Part shown: one piece after another, positions 23,977 through 37,561 of the stretch | How positions within the stretch are numbered: position 1 is the stretch's first letter | How the letters are laid out: every line of letters begins with the position of its first letter | Assembly: GCA_004009845.1 (NCBI GenBank) | Contig: RMBW01000011.1 | Span: 310,001-374,000, forward strand | Reading direction: 5' to 3' | Origin: Davidsoniella eucalypti | Taxonomy: Eukaryota > Ascomycota > Sordariomycetes > Microascales > Ceratocystidaceae | DNA length: 64,000 bases | Position numbers and translations under genes: made by a program | The notes under the pieces: generated by a model | The model's input: the letters and a program-made list of their open reading frames with translations, nothing else | Told to the model about the DNA's origin: nothing | The model's database searches: none

Positions 23977-24407
23977 TGTGAAGGATGGGATGGCATATAG
24001 CAGCTAGGCGTAGAAAAGTAGGTATGTAGTGAAAATTGCAACTGAAGATGAGTTCAATATTGAAGCAAAGGGTTGTGCCAATAGCTCGTTAAATGAATAG
24101 TGAGTTGTATGTTGACTCTGGATAAATAGAGAACATAGCTCTGAAAGCTCTGAAAGCTTCGGTTCCTGAAAATAGTGTTTCCGACATGCCCCTCCTTTTC
24201 TAGTTGTATAGCTCATTCAACAGATAGCTTGACACGGAATTAACTGCGAGCCAAGACGGAATTAGTGGGGCACTGTATGGTCTACAGAGGGGTTGTAGGA
24301 ATCCCACTCCACGGCTATGAAGCTAGACAGCGAAGTATCCGAGAAATGGTCGGAAGAAACTCCGATCAATACAACGAAACGAGCTGCTGATGCTGGGTTG
24401 CAATCAA
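23977..24407. other. Promoter of the oxidoreductase and 3' end of the regulator
   Basis: A 431-bp spacer between two minus-strand genes. It contains a small repeated octamer (CTCTGAAAG and GCTCTGAAAG near 24140-24160) and no coding frame of note. Confidence 0.5.
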
Positions 24408-27400
24408 TCACCAATACGGGTTCGGATTGTTGATAATGGTCGGCGGGAAGTTCCTCTTCTCCATCAGATTGTGTATCTTCTCTAGCTTGGTCATCACAAC
24501 CGAATTTGTCGACCACTTGTTGAGTGCAATCCAGCCCTCCGTAATGGCATCTCCAGCATCCGCTGGGTAGATATGACTCAGCTCCTTGCAATTTGACGTG
24601 CAGACGAGATACATCATAGCCGAGTATATGCCCGCCAGGTTGGTCAAGATCATGACATCGCGGCGTTCGGCTAGCGGGGTTGCTGTGAACAAGTACTTCA
24701 CACAATACACTAGCGCCTCCTTGGCTGCGCTATCGATCGTATAGCTTCCCCACGTGCTTTCGCGTGTTTGCTCCGGCAATCCAGGGGTCAAAAGCCGGAC
24801 AACAAACGGCCAATACAGAGTGGCCTGGAGAAAGAGCCACTGCGACCGGAGAAACACGATGCGGACGTCATAGTTCTCATCACTGCTGGGGGTTGGGTGT
24901 AGCGGAAACGATATCTGGCTCGGCAGAGTCTTGTACCAATCATGGAGCTGCGAAGAGATCTCAACAGACACCTTGGGCTCAAAGATGATGTGCATTTGAG
25001 TCCAGGCTACACCATTGCGAAACGGCCGGAAGCAGCGATGCATGGCAATGGTTCCGGTAAACCACAAGTTGTTCGTGGGATCATAGTTGCCATCAGTCAG
25101 ATTCGTCAAGGGGAATATGTCGAATGAGCCTTGCAATAGCTGCGAAGACCACGATACATAAGCCTGGAGACTCCATTCGATTAGGTAGCATGTCCAGAAT
25201 GCCCGCACAACCTGATCGCGCTTTTCTTCGTCATCAACCCATCTTGACGGCATTTTATGTACCAATATGACGGTTTGTGACGCAATTCTAATTGCCTCAT
25301 AAGCCTGAACTGGTCGCAAATGCGTCAGTAGGTACCATGACCATAGCATGTGGACATGGGCAAAACGGAGCTCTCCTTGTGAATACTTGACCATACTAAT
25401 CAGATCAACAGCAGGGTGGAAGTATTGACGGCCTCGAAATTCACTCGGATTGTCTTCTCTTTCAAAGTTGTGCGCTTTGTAGCTGGCTTGGCCAAGAGCT
25501 AGAACAAAGAGCGTGAACGAGACATCCAAGATCTTCTCTGGAGGTGCACCTACCATATTTCCCCCAGAAGACTCAATAAACCCGAGTGATGAATTGGCGA
25601 TTCTAGACACTTCACTGGCAGCCATGATGGGATGCCATGGAAGAACATTGTTAACAAACGCTTTGATAAATGGACCAATAGTACTGGCGTTGAACGATAG
25701 ACCGGTAAGACACCCGCGTTGAGTGGCCCGGTTAGTTTCATATAGTTGACGTCCAAGAAACAGTAAAGCGTCCAGCTCGTCTTCTTGTTCTGCGGGATAC
25801 GTAGCCATTGCCTCGAGCGCCGATGGTCTTTCATGGCCTTCAAGTCTGGACAGACCAGTTAGATGAAATCCAATCGAATGGGGTGTATTAAGCACACGAT
25901 TCAAGCTAGCTAGACGCTGTTCTGGTGTCATTATGATGTCAGACGTTCTAGTCATGTAATCAACAGTCGGGACAGAGCTTGTACGTGGCGTTTGATTCAA
26001 CGAGATGACAGGTTGATACGAGAAATGCTGTTGTATAGGCGATTTCAAAGTATCGGCCGGACTGCTAGTCGATTGTAATGAAGGCTTATGATTGTAGATA
26101 GAGCGGAAGCAGACGAGTTCATTCATGATAGCTTCGATTTGAGCCCTCTGGTTGCCTGAGTTGGTACGCATGAAATCCTCGATACGGTCTAGGCGCTGAG
26201 CAACATCAGGTTCATAGGGAGGAAGTGAATCTGAATCCTCGCTAGAGATGAAAAACCACATAATGAGTTAGCATATCGAACCAACAAGTGATAACATAGA
26301 CTGACGGCCTCATCAGTGTGTTAGATGGATAGCATGGTTTCATATGCTGTGATCGTTATAGCCTTTCATAAAGTTCTCAGACAAAGCAACTCAAGTAGTT
26401 TACCGAGGATTTGAAATCTGGTGATGACCGAGTGTAGACTGGACCCTCACTAGAGATAGGAACAGCTACGAGGCTCGATGGGAGCAGGGCCGTGTCTTCA
26501 TAGTAGCACAAGATATGCAGGCAAAGGAGAACATGGCAATACACATGGAAGCCAAGTTCCTAGGGCTGTTGGACTAGAACTGTTAACCTCGAAGTGAGAC
26601 TAGTTTCCATCCTCACGATCCTCAAGGATTGAGCATCGATACACTCGAGCAAGGGAGGAGAAGGGAAATGGAAGTTTAGGAGGAATAGGGAAACAAACTA
26701 CAACCTTGCCAAGGCTTGTGTCAAGTCCGGAGACTTTTAGATATGAAATATAGAAGGGGATACAAAAGAAGGAAAAAAAGAGCAAATTAAACTTACCGAG
26801 TGACCGGGGCATCTTCGTCTCGGCGATAGAAACAGTCGGCATTTTGTTCCTCGCAGAACGAGCATTTCGGGCGTCTACCGTCACAGCGGGTCTTGCGGGA
26901 CCGGCACACATTACAGGCCACAGTGACACGGCGCTTAGGATACGAGACCTTGCTCGGGCGGAAAGACGAGCTGCTTGAAGGCGTAACCAGAGACAAAGAG
27001 TCGCGGCGTGTGGCGGAGTGTGGCGTCATTAGCAGTGTGGAAGGCGAGACGCCTGACGGCATAGACTGGTTAGACGACGGTGAGACCATCAGGCCATGGC
27101 TGGCCGTCGAAGTGCCCGACGAATAGCGAAAGGGCTGCGCAGACGGCAGCCCAGTGGCCATGAGGTGATCTGACGGGTCATGTTGGTAGAACTGGTGGCA
27201 GCCAAACGCCATGGGCGGATGGTGCTGTGAATGCTGCTGTTGTTGCTGTTGCTGTTGCTGTTGCTGTTGTAGACTCTGTGGCTGAGACGAGAGGCTGTGT
27301 GGTTGGTGGAGATGCTGGACATGATGCGGCACGTGCTGATAGTGGTTCTGGTCCTGCGTCTGGTGGTTCTGGTGTTGGTGTTGATGGTCTCGCGGCGATT

Positions 27401-27530
27401 CAGCTTGAGAATAAGCATAATGCGGCTGCGGCTGTGGATGCGGCCCGGATGACACAGAAACAGGTGGAGGGAGGCAGAGAGCATGGGGATAGCCTCTATC
27501 CTCATGTTTGATGACATGAATGCTAGCCAT
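24408..27530 (-). CDS. Zn2Cys6 transcription factor with Gln/His-rich N-terminus
   Basis: Exon one is 27530-26797. A GTAAGT donor and a TCTCTAG acceptor define an intron 26796-26242 (555 bp), and exon two runs 26241-24408, giving 855 residues in frame. The zinc cluster has canonical spacing (C206, C209, C216, C223, C226, C233; CNVCRSRKTRCDGRRPKC). It sits unusually far from the N-terminus, behind a region rich in Gln, His and Ser with a run of 12 Gln encoded at 27269-27234. A short coiled-coil-like segment (AQRLDRIEDFM) follows the cluster, and the rest is a fungal middle-homology region with the usual W-x-Y-L-T-H and R-A-F-W-T-C-Y segments. It should bind CGG-type half sites in the nucleus as a dimer. 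I cannot name the ortholog. The intron is much longer than others here, and a candidate 42-bp exon inside it would also keep the frame. Confidence 0.85.
27234..27269 (-). repeat. CAG/CAA repeat encoding 12 glutamines
   Basis: A trinucleotide tract of mixed CAG and CAA codons on the coding strand. It encodes 12 consecutive Gln in the N-terminal region of the Zn2Cys6 regulator. Mixed codons reduce slippage, but length variation between strains is plausible. Confidence 0.85.
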
Positions 27531-30500
27531 AGATAGTATTGCACGAAACCCACGGGCCTCTTATTTATTTTTTATTTCCCTTTTGGCTTTCTAATATTTT
27601 TTGTGCGTGGTGCTCTTCTCGATGTCAATTTGGGTAGGTGCTGACAAAGGCCGTGGAAGCTGATGGAATATTCGCAAGAAAAGAGGTGGAAATAAAGGCA
27701 GAGACGGCGGATTAGGGAAAAATACAAAAAGAAGAAGTACCAACGGAAAGATGAGGCGTCGATAAACGGGCAGACGGGCAGGGTAGCTGCCTAACACATA
27801 CAGAGCAAAGATCGCGGCCGCTACAAAATATGGATTACAAAGTTGCTTTAGGCGCGGGTTGTCAGCTAGATCCAGAGAGTAACTACCAAACTGGAGCTAG
27901 AGCAAGCAAAGCAAGTATGAAAGGTCGTACTCGCGAGAGTAGTGGTAGCATTAGTGACTGCAGCATGTAAAGAGATGTGCTGATAATAGTAGCAGGAATA
28001 GCAGCTATTGGAAGCAGGATTCGAAATAGTGAAGAAGCTAAAAATAAATGGAAATAACAGAAAGACGAGAAGCACTGTTGATTTCGAGATCGCAGATGCG
28101 GACGTTTTATATGGGTATTTATACCAGGATATAAAAGGCTCCGAGGACTCGAGGATCGGACGGCTGCTTCCTTAACAGTTACCAGAAGATAAAGAAGCAA
28201 ACTTAGTCCGGGTTGACTCCAATGACAGCTGTCTTGGAAATGGAAGGTGCGACAAGCTCAACGACATCGTGGCACCCAGGAAACTTATATTATCGCTCGA
28301 CCATACCTTTTTTAAGCCCATTATTGGAGCTATTATTTCCCTTAAGTCCAGCTTCGCATTTCCAAGCTAGAAGTTCGGCTGGAATTGAAATAAATACATT
28401 CAGGCCGGTCAGCGTTATCACAGCTGACCGCGACGTCGTATCTGTTTATTTTGTTTTTTTCACATGGAAACTAAAATTTATTTAAATCATCCGGACGCCC
28501 CCTCCCCCGATAGGTACTATACCCGCTAAGGGCTGCACCGGTCCGTTCTGTCGGGTCCAAAATCGGCCTTTAAGCCAATGAGCCCTGGTAGGCCACTATA
28601 GCAGATGTAGCAGACCTCTACTATACATTGCTCGACATGGCCTCGCTTGCATCTTGCATGTACAGCTGTTGCGGTGTATCACGGACTCAACTGATATCAG
28701 ACATTGTTTGTCTTTCTCTTTTCCTCTACATTAACATTGCATTATTTTATATAAGCCAACTATTCTTCGACTCACCCCTCTCTATTTGTCGGACAGATTG
28801 TATATACGCCCCTGAGTTCTATTCTACGTGTCCTCGTCCATTTTTTCTGTTGGCTTCGAATGACTTTAAGGCTTCAAGTCTTGGGGATAGTTGATAGTCT
28901 TATTATCATAGACCAATGTTGTTGTAAGTTAGTTAACATACGATTTGTAATGCTAGAAAACGTCTAACTTAGCCAACATGGCCCAAACAATCTGTCAGTG
29001 CGGCTTTGTTGTACAGAATTTCTTTTTGTCTGGCAGGACAAGCATATACAATCTTATTATTAATGAGAACCGCTAGTAACTACGTAAATGCAGCACACAA
29101 GCATTTATATATATGTATGCTTGGGTTGAAATAAATAGGTGGATGCTAGCTAGCATTGCCTGCTACAGTACCTCCCATTTCAAACGATACACATAACAAA
29201 GATGCCTATTCTTTGTTAATTCCTCCTTGATGTAGGCCTATAATTGAGGCCCCGTCGACATGCAGGCTTTGGGCAACGTCTTAGTTTGTTGATTAGTACT
29301 CTCGACATCATCGGCCTTCACTAACCCATTGGGCCCCGAGGCACAAGATCAGCATATTAGCAACAGGCTGAATATACAACTACAGAATAGCTTCTAACCC
29401 GAAAAAAAGTTGCTCACCAATTAGCCGCTCCATGTGCTTGCATCATTAATCGTCGCCCTTGGCTTGATCTCACATCCTACCATATGAGACTTGACTATTA
29501 CAATCCTTTCACCTAACCGACCCCCAAGATTGATGAAAACAGATATATGTACAAGTGTACTTGCAGCCTTCATCACAATTTTAGGTATTATTGAGTGACC
29601 TCGTAATGTCGAGGCAGTATAATGAATTCATATAGGCAAGATAAAGAAAGACTATCTTGGAGATCGATTCATTCCAGATTACGCTGATCGAATACTTCTG
29701 GAATGAGAACATTTACAACAAATTCTTTGATTCCAAGTATCCCGAATTCTCGCATCATTTCACCTATATTGTCAATGGTTCCTGGCATATCATTGGGGTT
29801 CCAGTGTTCTATGATTATGATGCCGTGTCATATCACAATCGAGGAGGGGTGATTTAGCGATGTATTATGTCGAGGCTATGCCTTGAAAAAAAAGGATTTG
29901 ACCATGACGACAGCAATAGCTACCAAGACAAGCATGATCCTCAGCCTCACATAGTACGGCCTTGTTCTTTCCCTAAAGAAGATACATAAGATTCATCCTC
30001 CATGCACAAGAGTTGGCAGCAACACAACATTATAACCTTTCTCAATGTATTTATGTATTTATATACATGAAGTCGTTGCCTTGACGAGGGTGGTCTTATT
30101 GACTATTGTATAGGTACATACATGTACATTATATACAGGTATACCACAGTTAATCTAGGTAACAAATGATAGATGAACTGTATTAGGTAGAAACAAAACA
30201 GATAGCTAACATCTGTTTTTTATTAGTGCCTACCACTGTATTGTTATGGGTTATGAGGCCTAATATCCTCTCATAAATTCTAATATTTTCATATCAGAAC
30301 TGCTTTAGGGAACCGACATATGTATACTATGATCTCGGATGCCCAAAGTGACGATACAATTTTCTCAAATGATAAATCATGTCACTCATATCACGAAAGC
30401 CTATATACAAAATTTCAATATGTATACATTTTACCATGAGTGATATCTGACATACTGGCGTGATGAATGTTTGTGTTTCTCCCCATTCTGTATCTCAAAC

Positions 30501-33500
30501 ATCACTCATTCCACATTTCATCGCTACATGAATATAGTGACTGATAAATGGTTGGATCAACGGCAAGCTCCAGTCGAGCCACAATGTCTCTGTTATTTCT
30601 AGGCGTAGACTAGCGTTGTACATGAAAACATCCTTTTTCACACATTGTTTCTATTGCTTCCTCTTCCGGGCACGACACACGCATATTCAGATACATACGT
30701 ATGTATCAGTAAGCGTACTTATGCACAGAGTGAGATGGAGGGATCGACAGTGGAATATTGAGACAGCCAGCTAGGTAGCTAGGTGTGGAATGGGTTCCTG
30801 ACTGTCGGGACACAACATGGATTCTGACTGGCTAGGATGGATGATCTAGGGTTTATCATATGACAGCTTAGGCCAACCATCACGCAGGGAGCATCATACA
30901 TAGTAGGTAAGCCGTGACTATTTGCGGGCGGTGGTGGTAAGAAGGGAAGAACTACAGAGATAACAAGAAAACAAGTAAGGAAGGGAGGAAGGGAGACGTG
31001 GTCTACGATCCTTTTGCCAGCACATTGTTAGCCTGTTAAATGGTATGTATTATAAATCCGGCAAGTTTATGGTACACGACTGATATATGTACAATAGAAT
31101 AAGAGGAAAGATTACTACATGGGAAAATAATCGTAAACGAGAGGGTAGTGGCGTCTTCTGGGCAAGCCTCCTGCATGGAATGAAGCCAAAGCTGAATAAG
31201 TACCATCACATACAGTCACATATGAACTTCAACCTGCAGCTGGCTAAGCTAAAAACGGGCAGCAAGAGCTTTGGAATCTCGAGACACTGTGACTTGATGA
31301 AACTAAGTTACAACTATACAGACACATTTCACCCCACTAACCCCAGCAATCACATAGAGATATTCGGAGACAAGGAGACACCGCTTTTCTCGAACTCCAG
31401 TAATGTAACTGGTACATGGAAAGTTTAGGCTATTTTATTGATATAGAAACAATATTGCCGTTTCTAAGCAATAACGGAGAGTTTATGGTTTTTTTTCTAG
31501 TCCCATACCTTATTGCAATATAAAAAGCTATCCTACATATAAGGCATCTATTGTCTTTAGGTATCTTTGTAAGGCTCCGTCTTCGTTGTAAAATAATGAG
31601 GTGAAATGCTAAGGAGAGCTATATGGTAAGATATTGTAGACGTTTATAGCGGATATCATATCAACTACAAAAAAGAAAGAAAAAAAGAAAGAGAGATAGA
31701 TATCAGCAGGGTTGCTAGAATGCCGGTAATAAACCACATAATACCCAAGTTGGAGTTCACTTATACAGTAGCTATAAAGATGTAATAGTTGCCTACATGT
31801 TGCATCATAAGGATGTTTTACATGTTGTACTTACTTAGGAGACCTCAGACAAGGATTATATATGAAATACCTACTAGATAAACCCCCGACAATAGGTCCT
31901 GAGCTTAGAAATAAGAATGTGTACAAACAAGGGTATTTCTCCGAAAATGAAGATGAAATGCTTCAATGCAGATAACTACAGGACAGGAATGAATGAGATG
32001 CTGCCTGTTGAGTACCCTCATCCTAGTGTTCCTTGGCATCTTTTTTCACATTCACATACTTTTTTTTTCTCCTACGGGCTCCATATCGCTGTCAGTCTAC
32101 CCACTGCCCGCTAGAATTCCGCCCTACCAAATATCGGCGAGAGATGTTAGAGGGAATAGAAAACTTATCGAGTTGCACAATATTTACAGGCTTAGAGGGA
32201 GACAGACGGTCGTCGCCATGACTTGAGTAACCGTAAATTGATGGCCTATCTGATATCGTAAGCTATCTTTTTGTTCTGGGGGTCTGGGGGTTTAGGTAAG
32301 AGGTATCATCAATATAGGCAATTATAACGCCATGAAAATCAGATTGTGCTTACACCTTTGACAGCAGATCTACCACTAGCTGATTACTATTGTGACTGTT
32401 TCGAGGTGTACTTTTGAAAGCTGTTGTCTATCTGCACTTGCAGGCGGTGTGAAAACCGAAGACAATGAGCTTGAAACAATAAAAGCCCTAGTAGTCACTC
32501 TTACTTGAATTGTGATATAGGGCCCTGCGGTCCTTTCATTGTTCTATTTGACCCCATTTATGTCTCTTATAGCCTGCTGATCTTGCTGCAGCCTATACCC
32601 ATGAGTCAGTCGCCGAATCGCCTGAAATTGGTCTTCGGATATCGGATTTCAGACGATGCTATGACAAATTATCAGCCACTTATGCGCTGTCTTGGTAGTT
32701 ACGATGATAAAGATGGCTTTTTTCTTACATACGCATAAGTAGTTATAGCTGGCTACATGTTCTAGCGGGTGAAGTCTGTCGTGGGATTCACATCCAAAAT
32801 AACGCTGAAGTAACTGTCCACAGGATGTACCTTTTTCACCTCCCTAAATATTTTTATTACCACGCCGTTTTGATATGGCCATTTTTCTACACTTTTTCTT
32901 CCTTTTCTCATACTTCTGTACGTATAGCACGTCATAGATATCACAAATATCTATACCAATATACTATCATACCAATACCACTTTTCATCATGTCAACTCA
33001 ACCTGCTCTGGAGCAAAAGCTTCGACAGATATAGCAACAAATGCAGCATCTCAGAAGCAGGAAGAACATGTAGGACAATGGCCAGATCAAAAGGGCGTGA
33101 AATTAAGAACAAACTAGAGGGTGCAAGAAGATGTACATGTCGAGAGCAGAAAGTTATTTCTTAGCGTCATTTTGAACGCACTCTTTCACGACAGAGAATA
33201 GACGCTGTACTATGTATATGTAATAGTACTAGGAAGGATAGCTAATACATGTTGATTCCACAACACTATATCATGTTTTACTGTACCTCACTTGGTGATC
33301 GACACCAGCTCACTGTCATAGATTCACAACCCAAAACCTAGCAGTCTTTGTCTCCCTTTATTCTGTCTCCGATTCAACCTCTCTACTTCCTTTGTTTTTT
33401 GCCCTGTTTCTTTCATTGCGTAGGAAAACTTTATCCTAGGTCTTCTTACTTGCGTAGTTTTGCGTAGCTGTATAAGCATGAAGTTGACGTTTAGCCGTTT

Positions 33501-36500
33501 AGCCGATGGAGCCGTGGCGCCGTATATTTTTGTGTCTTAAGATTATTAACTAACAAGCCAGAATTGCAGAGAGACTAGAAACTTTACTTTATATTTGCTG
33601 TCATGTGCACAAGTCAAACTTGGACTTTGTGATTGTCTTTTCATTTATTTTTCTGTTCTTAATCTTTCGAAACCCTTACTCATCTTTACTCTGTTATAAT
33701 CTTGAACTTTTGCAGCCTCTTTCGTGTTATATCTTATTGAAATAGATAAACGATATGCCAAGTAATATGGGTGAAGCAGTAAGGCTTTAGATATTGGTCT
33801 AAGCTTTGTGTTCAGTAATCAAAACTTGATTTAGAGGAAATACATAACTAGCTGAAGTATGAAGTATGTAATCTTAACGATAACCACTCCAACTTACGCT
33901 TTCTTGCAACTCAAGATACAGATCTTTAAATTTGATTGCCCATTTCAGACGTTTGTGATTTCTTAGACTAATTTGATTCTATCTATTTCGTCCTACTTCT
34001 TGTCTAAGAAAATGTTGTTTTGGTGCTATTATGTGCATATATTTTTCAGTCTATTTCATTTATTTCTTATCTGGACTAACTACTAGATATATATTGAAAT
34101 GTAGACTAGCATAAGGCCTTTCACTGTTTATACATTTTAGTTATAGCAATAAACATATTATGTAGCTACACAATGGTGATGAAGGTTGTGTGACATACCA
34201 AAACTAAGAATTAAAGGTTCTTGAAGACTATAGCTAATTATGGGCCGTTAGAAAAGCCAGTAGTTTTAAGTAATGCCTTTTTCTGGGATACTAACAGTTT
34301 TTTATATTTCTTATCTCCATATCCCAATGCTTTAGTATGCGTTGTATATGTACTTCCTACGACTGTCATCTCTTTAATGAGCAGGAAAGAAAATTTTCAA
34401 GTCTTTTTTGTCGCAAGCTGAGAAAAAAAGCCAAATGTATCAGCTGACTACTTCTCTCTACTTTTCATCTTCATCATCAGGGTTTAGTCTGCCTTTGCCT
34501 TGTGTAGGCTTTTAGGGATCTTATGCTTTTGACTTCGACAGCCTTTAGACTTTAACTTTACCTATGATAACTCACCTAATATACCTCGAGTTGAGCAAGC
34601 CAATTCTAATCCCATTTGATCAAGTGATATGAACAATAAATTACGCTAGTAGAAAGCCACATTCATTGCATATCTTTGTCCGACCGCATATATGCAGGAT
34701 AATGCCGAATCACACTGTTATTAATTACGTATAACTACAGCTAACTACTTAGTTATACATGTACCTCTCCTCCTCTTTTTGTCTTTTGCTTAGTTCTGAC
34801 ATCCCATCACGGAGATAATGAACGTTTCCCTCCTATGCCTCTCATTGGTTTAATATGGTTCCATTTGATTATTCACTAGATTTAGCCCATTAGGAAATAC
34901 CGCCCCAGATCCCTTCAGCTTGTGCTAATACATACATATATTATATATATGCTTACATATGTACATGTACATTGCAGAACCTAACAGTGTTTGGTATCAA
35001 GTAAGTTCTATTGAAGTACTAAAATGTAAATGTTCTTCTTAGACGATGAATCAGTAGTTGTGACTATGTACTTATTATAGTCATATGTATATGTGTGTCT
35101 TGAAGATATATTTTACCCGTAACATCTTATTCACTTTCTTAACCACATAAAGACCTATTAGAAAGATGAGTCTTAAATATAGTACTATGATATTGTCTGG
35201 GTGAAGTCTCAGAAAACTAAAACAATAATGTAAGCACAACTCAACAGACAAAAATGTAGTAGGTACATATTTGTAGTTAACAAATACATATAATGCTTGT
35301 GTGTATGCATATACAGAACAGAATAGGTCTGCTCAGCCCATTGGCATACAAAGTAACCAGGATTATGCCCCAACTGCATTAGCTGATCCTCCAAAAGCTT
35401 CTACCTTATCTCGCAATGATCAAAGAAGTGTTCTCCAATATATAACAATTCGGATGGTTCAGAGATCAAAGTTCCTGCTGTGCCGTCAATAGAGTTCTTT
35501 CTACTTGACGCTCAGTTTCGATTACAAACTTGAAATAAAGAATGAGATAGGGATAATTTTGTCATGCCATTGTTATTGTACTTCAATACTGATTTATGAT
35601 TATCTTGTTTGTTGAATCCTTAGGCATATTTTCATACTTGTAAAATCATTTATTTATATGGCTAAATGATACCATCTTGAGATATTAGATTTTATGTTAT
35701 ACATGTTATTGGTTACATATCAGCCTTATTATCTACCATGCTACAGCTAATTTGCGAGACTTCTTCGGGTTTTATCAATGATTGGAGGGCCATACAAACT
35801 TGATACATTGAGGCCATACATGACTCTAATCGAGTTAGATTCTCTATCTCTATATAGTTACACATGTTAGCGTCGCTATTAACCATCTATTAGCTTTAGA
35901 TAGTTAATATGATAAGATTCAGAGAGATCCAGTAATCCTGTAAACACGGATTGCAGCAATTTAATCCAGCATTAAAGTCATTAGTTAGTGTCATACAATT
36001 ATTCATCTTCTCGTTTGTTTGAACTATTTCTTGGACAACATATCACTATGTGCTATGTATCTGTAGTTTCATTTCCGAGATTTATCATAACGGCCCGAGG
36101 CTGGTATGACCAATTTACTGCTGGCAAAATACCGTCTCCACGTGCTATAGAAGCGGCATGAGTGTTCTGAAGCCTTCCAAAACGCGCATTTGCGTTATAA
36201 AGTAATATCAAAAAGTGGTATATCAGTCAGACGTCAAGATCAAGTCTAATACTTACAGTCAAGCTCTAAGAAGAAAATATATCCTGCCGCTTTTTGGCAT
36301 TTGAGGGTTTATTTAACTTGGTATCATGTAAATAGTAAGTAGTACCTATTAACCAGTTGTTCCAGAATGATTCCCACGGGGTGTTGATACATGAATACAA
36401 AAACGAGTTAAACTAACTGTGTATATGAACACACATAATTAGTTATATATATCTGTACAGATATACATACAGATCTAGCAGTACGTGTCATGTGAAGTAT
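27531..36500. other. Very AT-rich gene-poor block
   Basis: About 9 kb with no gene I can support. The first few hundred bp (27531-28200), read on the minus strand, are pyrimidine-rich and are probably promoter and leader of the upstream regulator. Beyond about 29 kb the base composition is strikingly AT-rich: a hand count of 35521-35580 gives 16 G or C in 60. Open frames are short. The block contains copy 2 of a 450-bp dispersed repeat (32754-33216). Its composition and broken repeat frames are what repeat-induced point mutation leaves behind, but I have not computed the indices. Confidence 0.6.
32754..33216 (+). repeat. Copy 2 of the 450-bp dispersed repeat
   Basis: This matches 17047-17496 along its full length. 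The open frame here keeps its ATG (32990; MSTQPALEQKLRQI) but is cut after 14 codons by TAG where copy 1 has TGG, a G-to-A change of the kind made by repeat-induced point mutation. A further frame break follows. This copy also has an extra CGCACTCTTTC-type insertion near its right end. Together the copies imply an intact ancestor with an ATG and a tryptophan at that position. Confidence 0.65.
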
Positions 36501-37195
36501 CATAACTATAACAATTGGCATACATTATCGAAAACGCAGCATCAAAAATAGTGCCTGACGACCTGAAATCTTCTTTTAAAGATGTTGGTTTGGTTCTTTA
36601 CATATATTCATACCTCCTCCATCTAAAACAAAAACTCTCCTCTTATCATTTCCATTAACTATAACTAGATAGTTATAGTTATCCATAACAATCACGCCAT
36701 GGATATATAAACCGAGATCGAAGCCCGCAAGAAGAACACAAACAAGTTTGATAGCAAATTCAACAACAACTTCGACTCTCTCAACTGTTGATGTCTAATC
36801 TATCAGATATATCAAAACGACGAGATAATAATGAAACTTGAAATAACCCTTTTATCAGATTTATACATCCCATTAAGATGAATAATGACATCTTCAGACC
36901 TGTTACGTCAACAATTGCAGTTGTACTAACTAGGTGAAGCATCTCCTATAGCCTTTTAGGTTCCGGCTTTAGCGCAAGGAGAACTCTCTAAGCCTACGGA
37001 GTCCCAAGGTTGGATACCTGGTGTGTTTGTAGTACAGAAAAAAGACTAAGAAGAGCTGGTCCGAAAGGCTCTCGGCATTGACTTTAACACCGGCGTATTA
37101 CACCGTTTTGTCCTTACATTACTCTTGGGCAAAGCTAATGCTACAACATTATGTTTTCCATTGAAAAGCCCCCGAAGTTGTCTTTCTGACGTGCC
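36501..37195. other. Possible decayed coding sequence of unknown origin
   Basis: Base composition begins to rise here. Around 36698 an ATG-led frame (EIEARKKNTNKFDSKFNNN) is broken by a TAA at its fourth codon. A second stretch (36972 to about 37190; AQGELSKPTESQGWIPGVF) runs some 73 codons with a single TAA. Both look like coding sequence worn down by point mutation, but I recognise neither. They may belong to the repeats immediately to the right. Confidence 0.3.
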
Positions 37196-37214
37196 GCCTC
37201 GACGCCTTTCCGCT

Positions 37215-37545
37215 GCTGTCTAACTTGCATAAACTCCACAAATATATACCCTAAAAGATGAACCCACAAAACCAAACCCATAGGTGGAGCTATCTATCAC
37301 CTCCGCCTTTGACGGGGCTTGATGGAGTATTTGAAAGAACGAAGAAGCTCAGAATATCGCGCGGCATGCTGTAGATAAGGCACAACGACAAGATTCCTAC
37401 GCCACCGGACCGAGAATCCTAGACCTAAGATTCCGCTTATTGAGTGCGAGTGAGTATGCTTTCCTGAGATGACTCGGGAAACTGTCCTTGCTTTGACCGG
37501 ACGACCTCTATCCGAATCACGGACGGAGACCGGCAGTTTTTTTTC
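37215..37545 (+). repeat. Older copy of the repeat found at 38030-38549
   Basis: Blocks in the same order as 38030-38549: CCACAAAACCAAmyCC, then GTGGAGCTAyC, then CAACGACAAGATTCCyrCGCC (CAGCGACAAGATTCCCGCGCC in the other), then GTGAGTATGsyTyCCTGAG followed by ACTCGGGA. The copies are strongly diverged. This one lacks a poly(A) tail and runs instead into a T run at about 37538. Confidence 0.5.
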
Positions 37546-37561
37546 TTATTCGTTGTCATCT

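Noticed and set aside
24262..24705. 147-codon minus-strand frame overlapping the 3' end of the Zn2Cys6 gene
   Set aside because: A different frame of a well-supported coding exon; no independent support.
31087..31428. 113-codon plus-strand open frame in the AT-rich block
   Set aside because: Unstructured composition with no motif; treated as chance.
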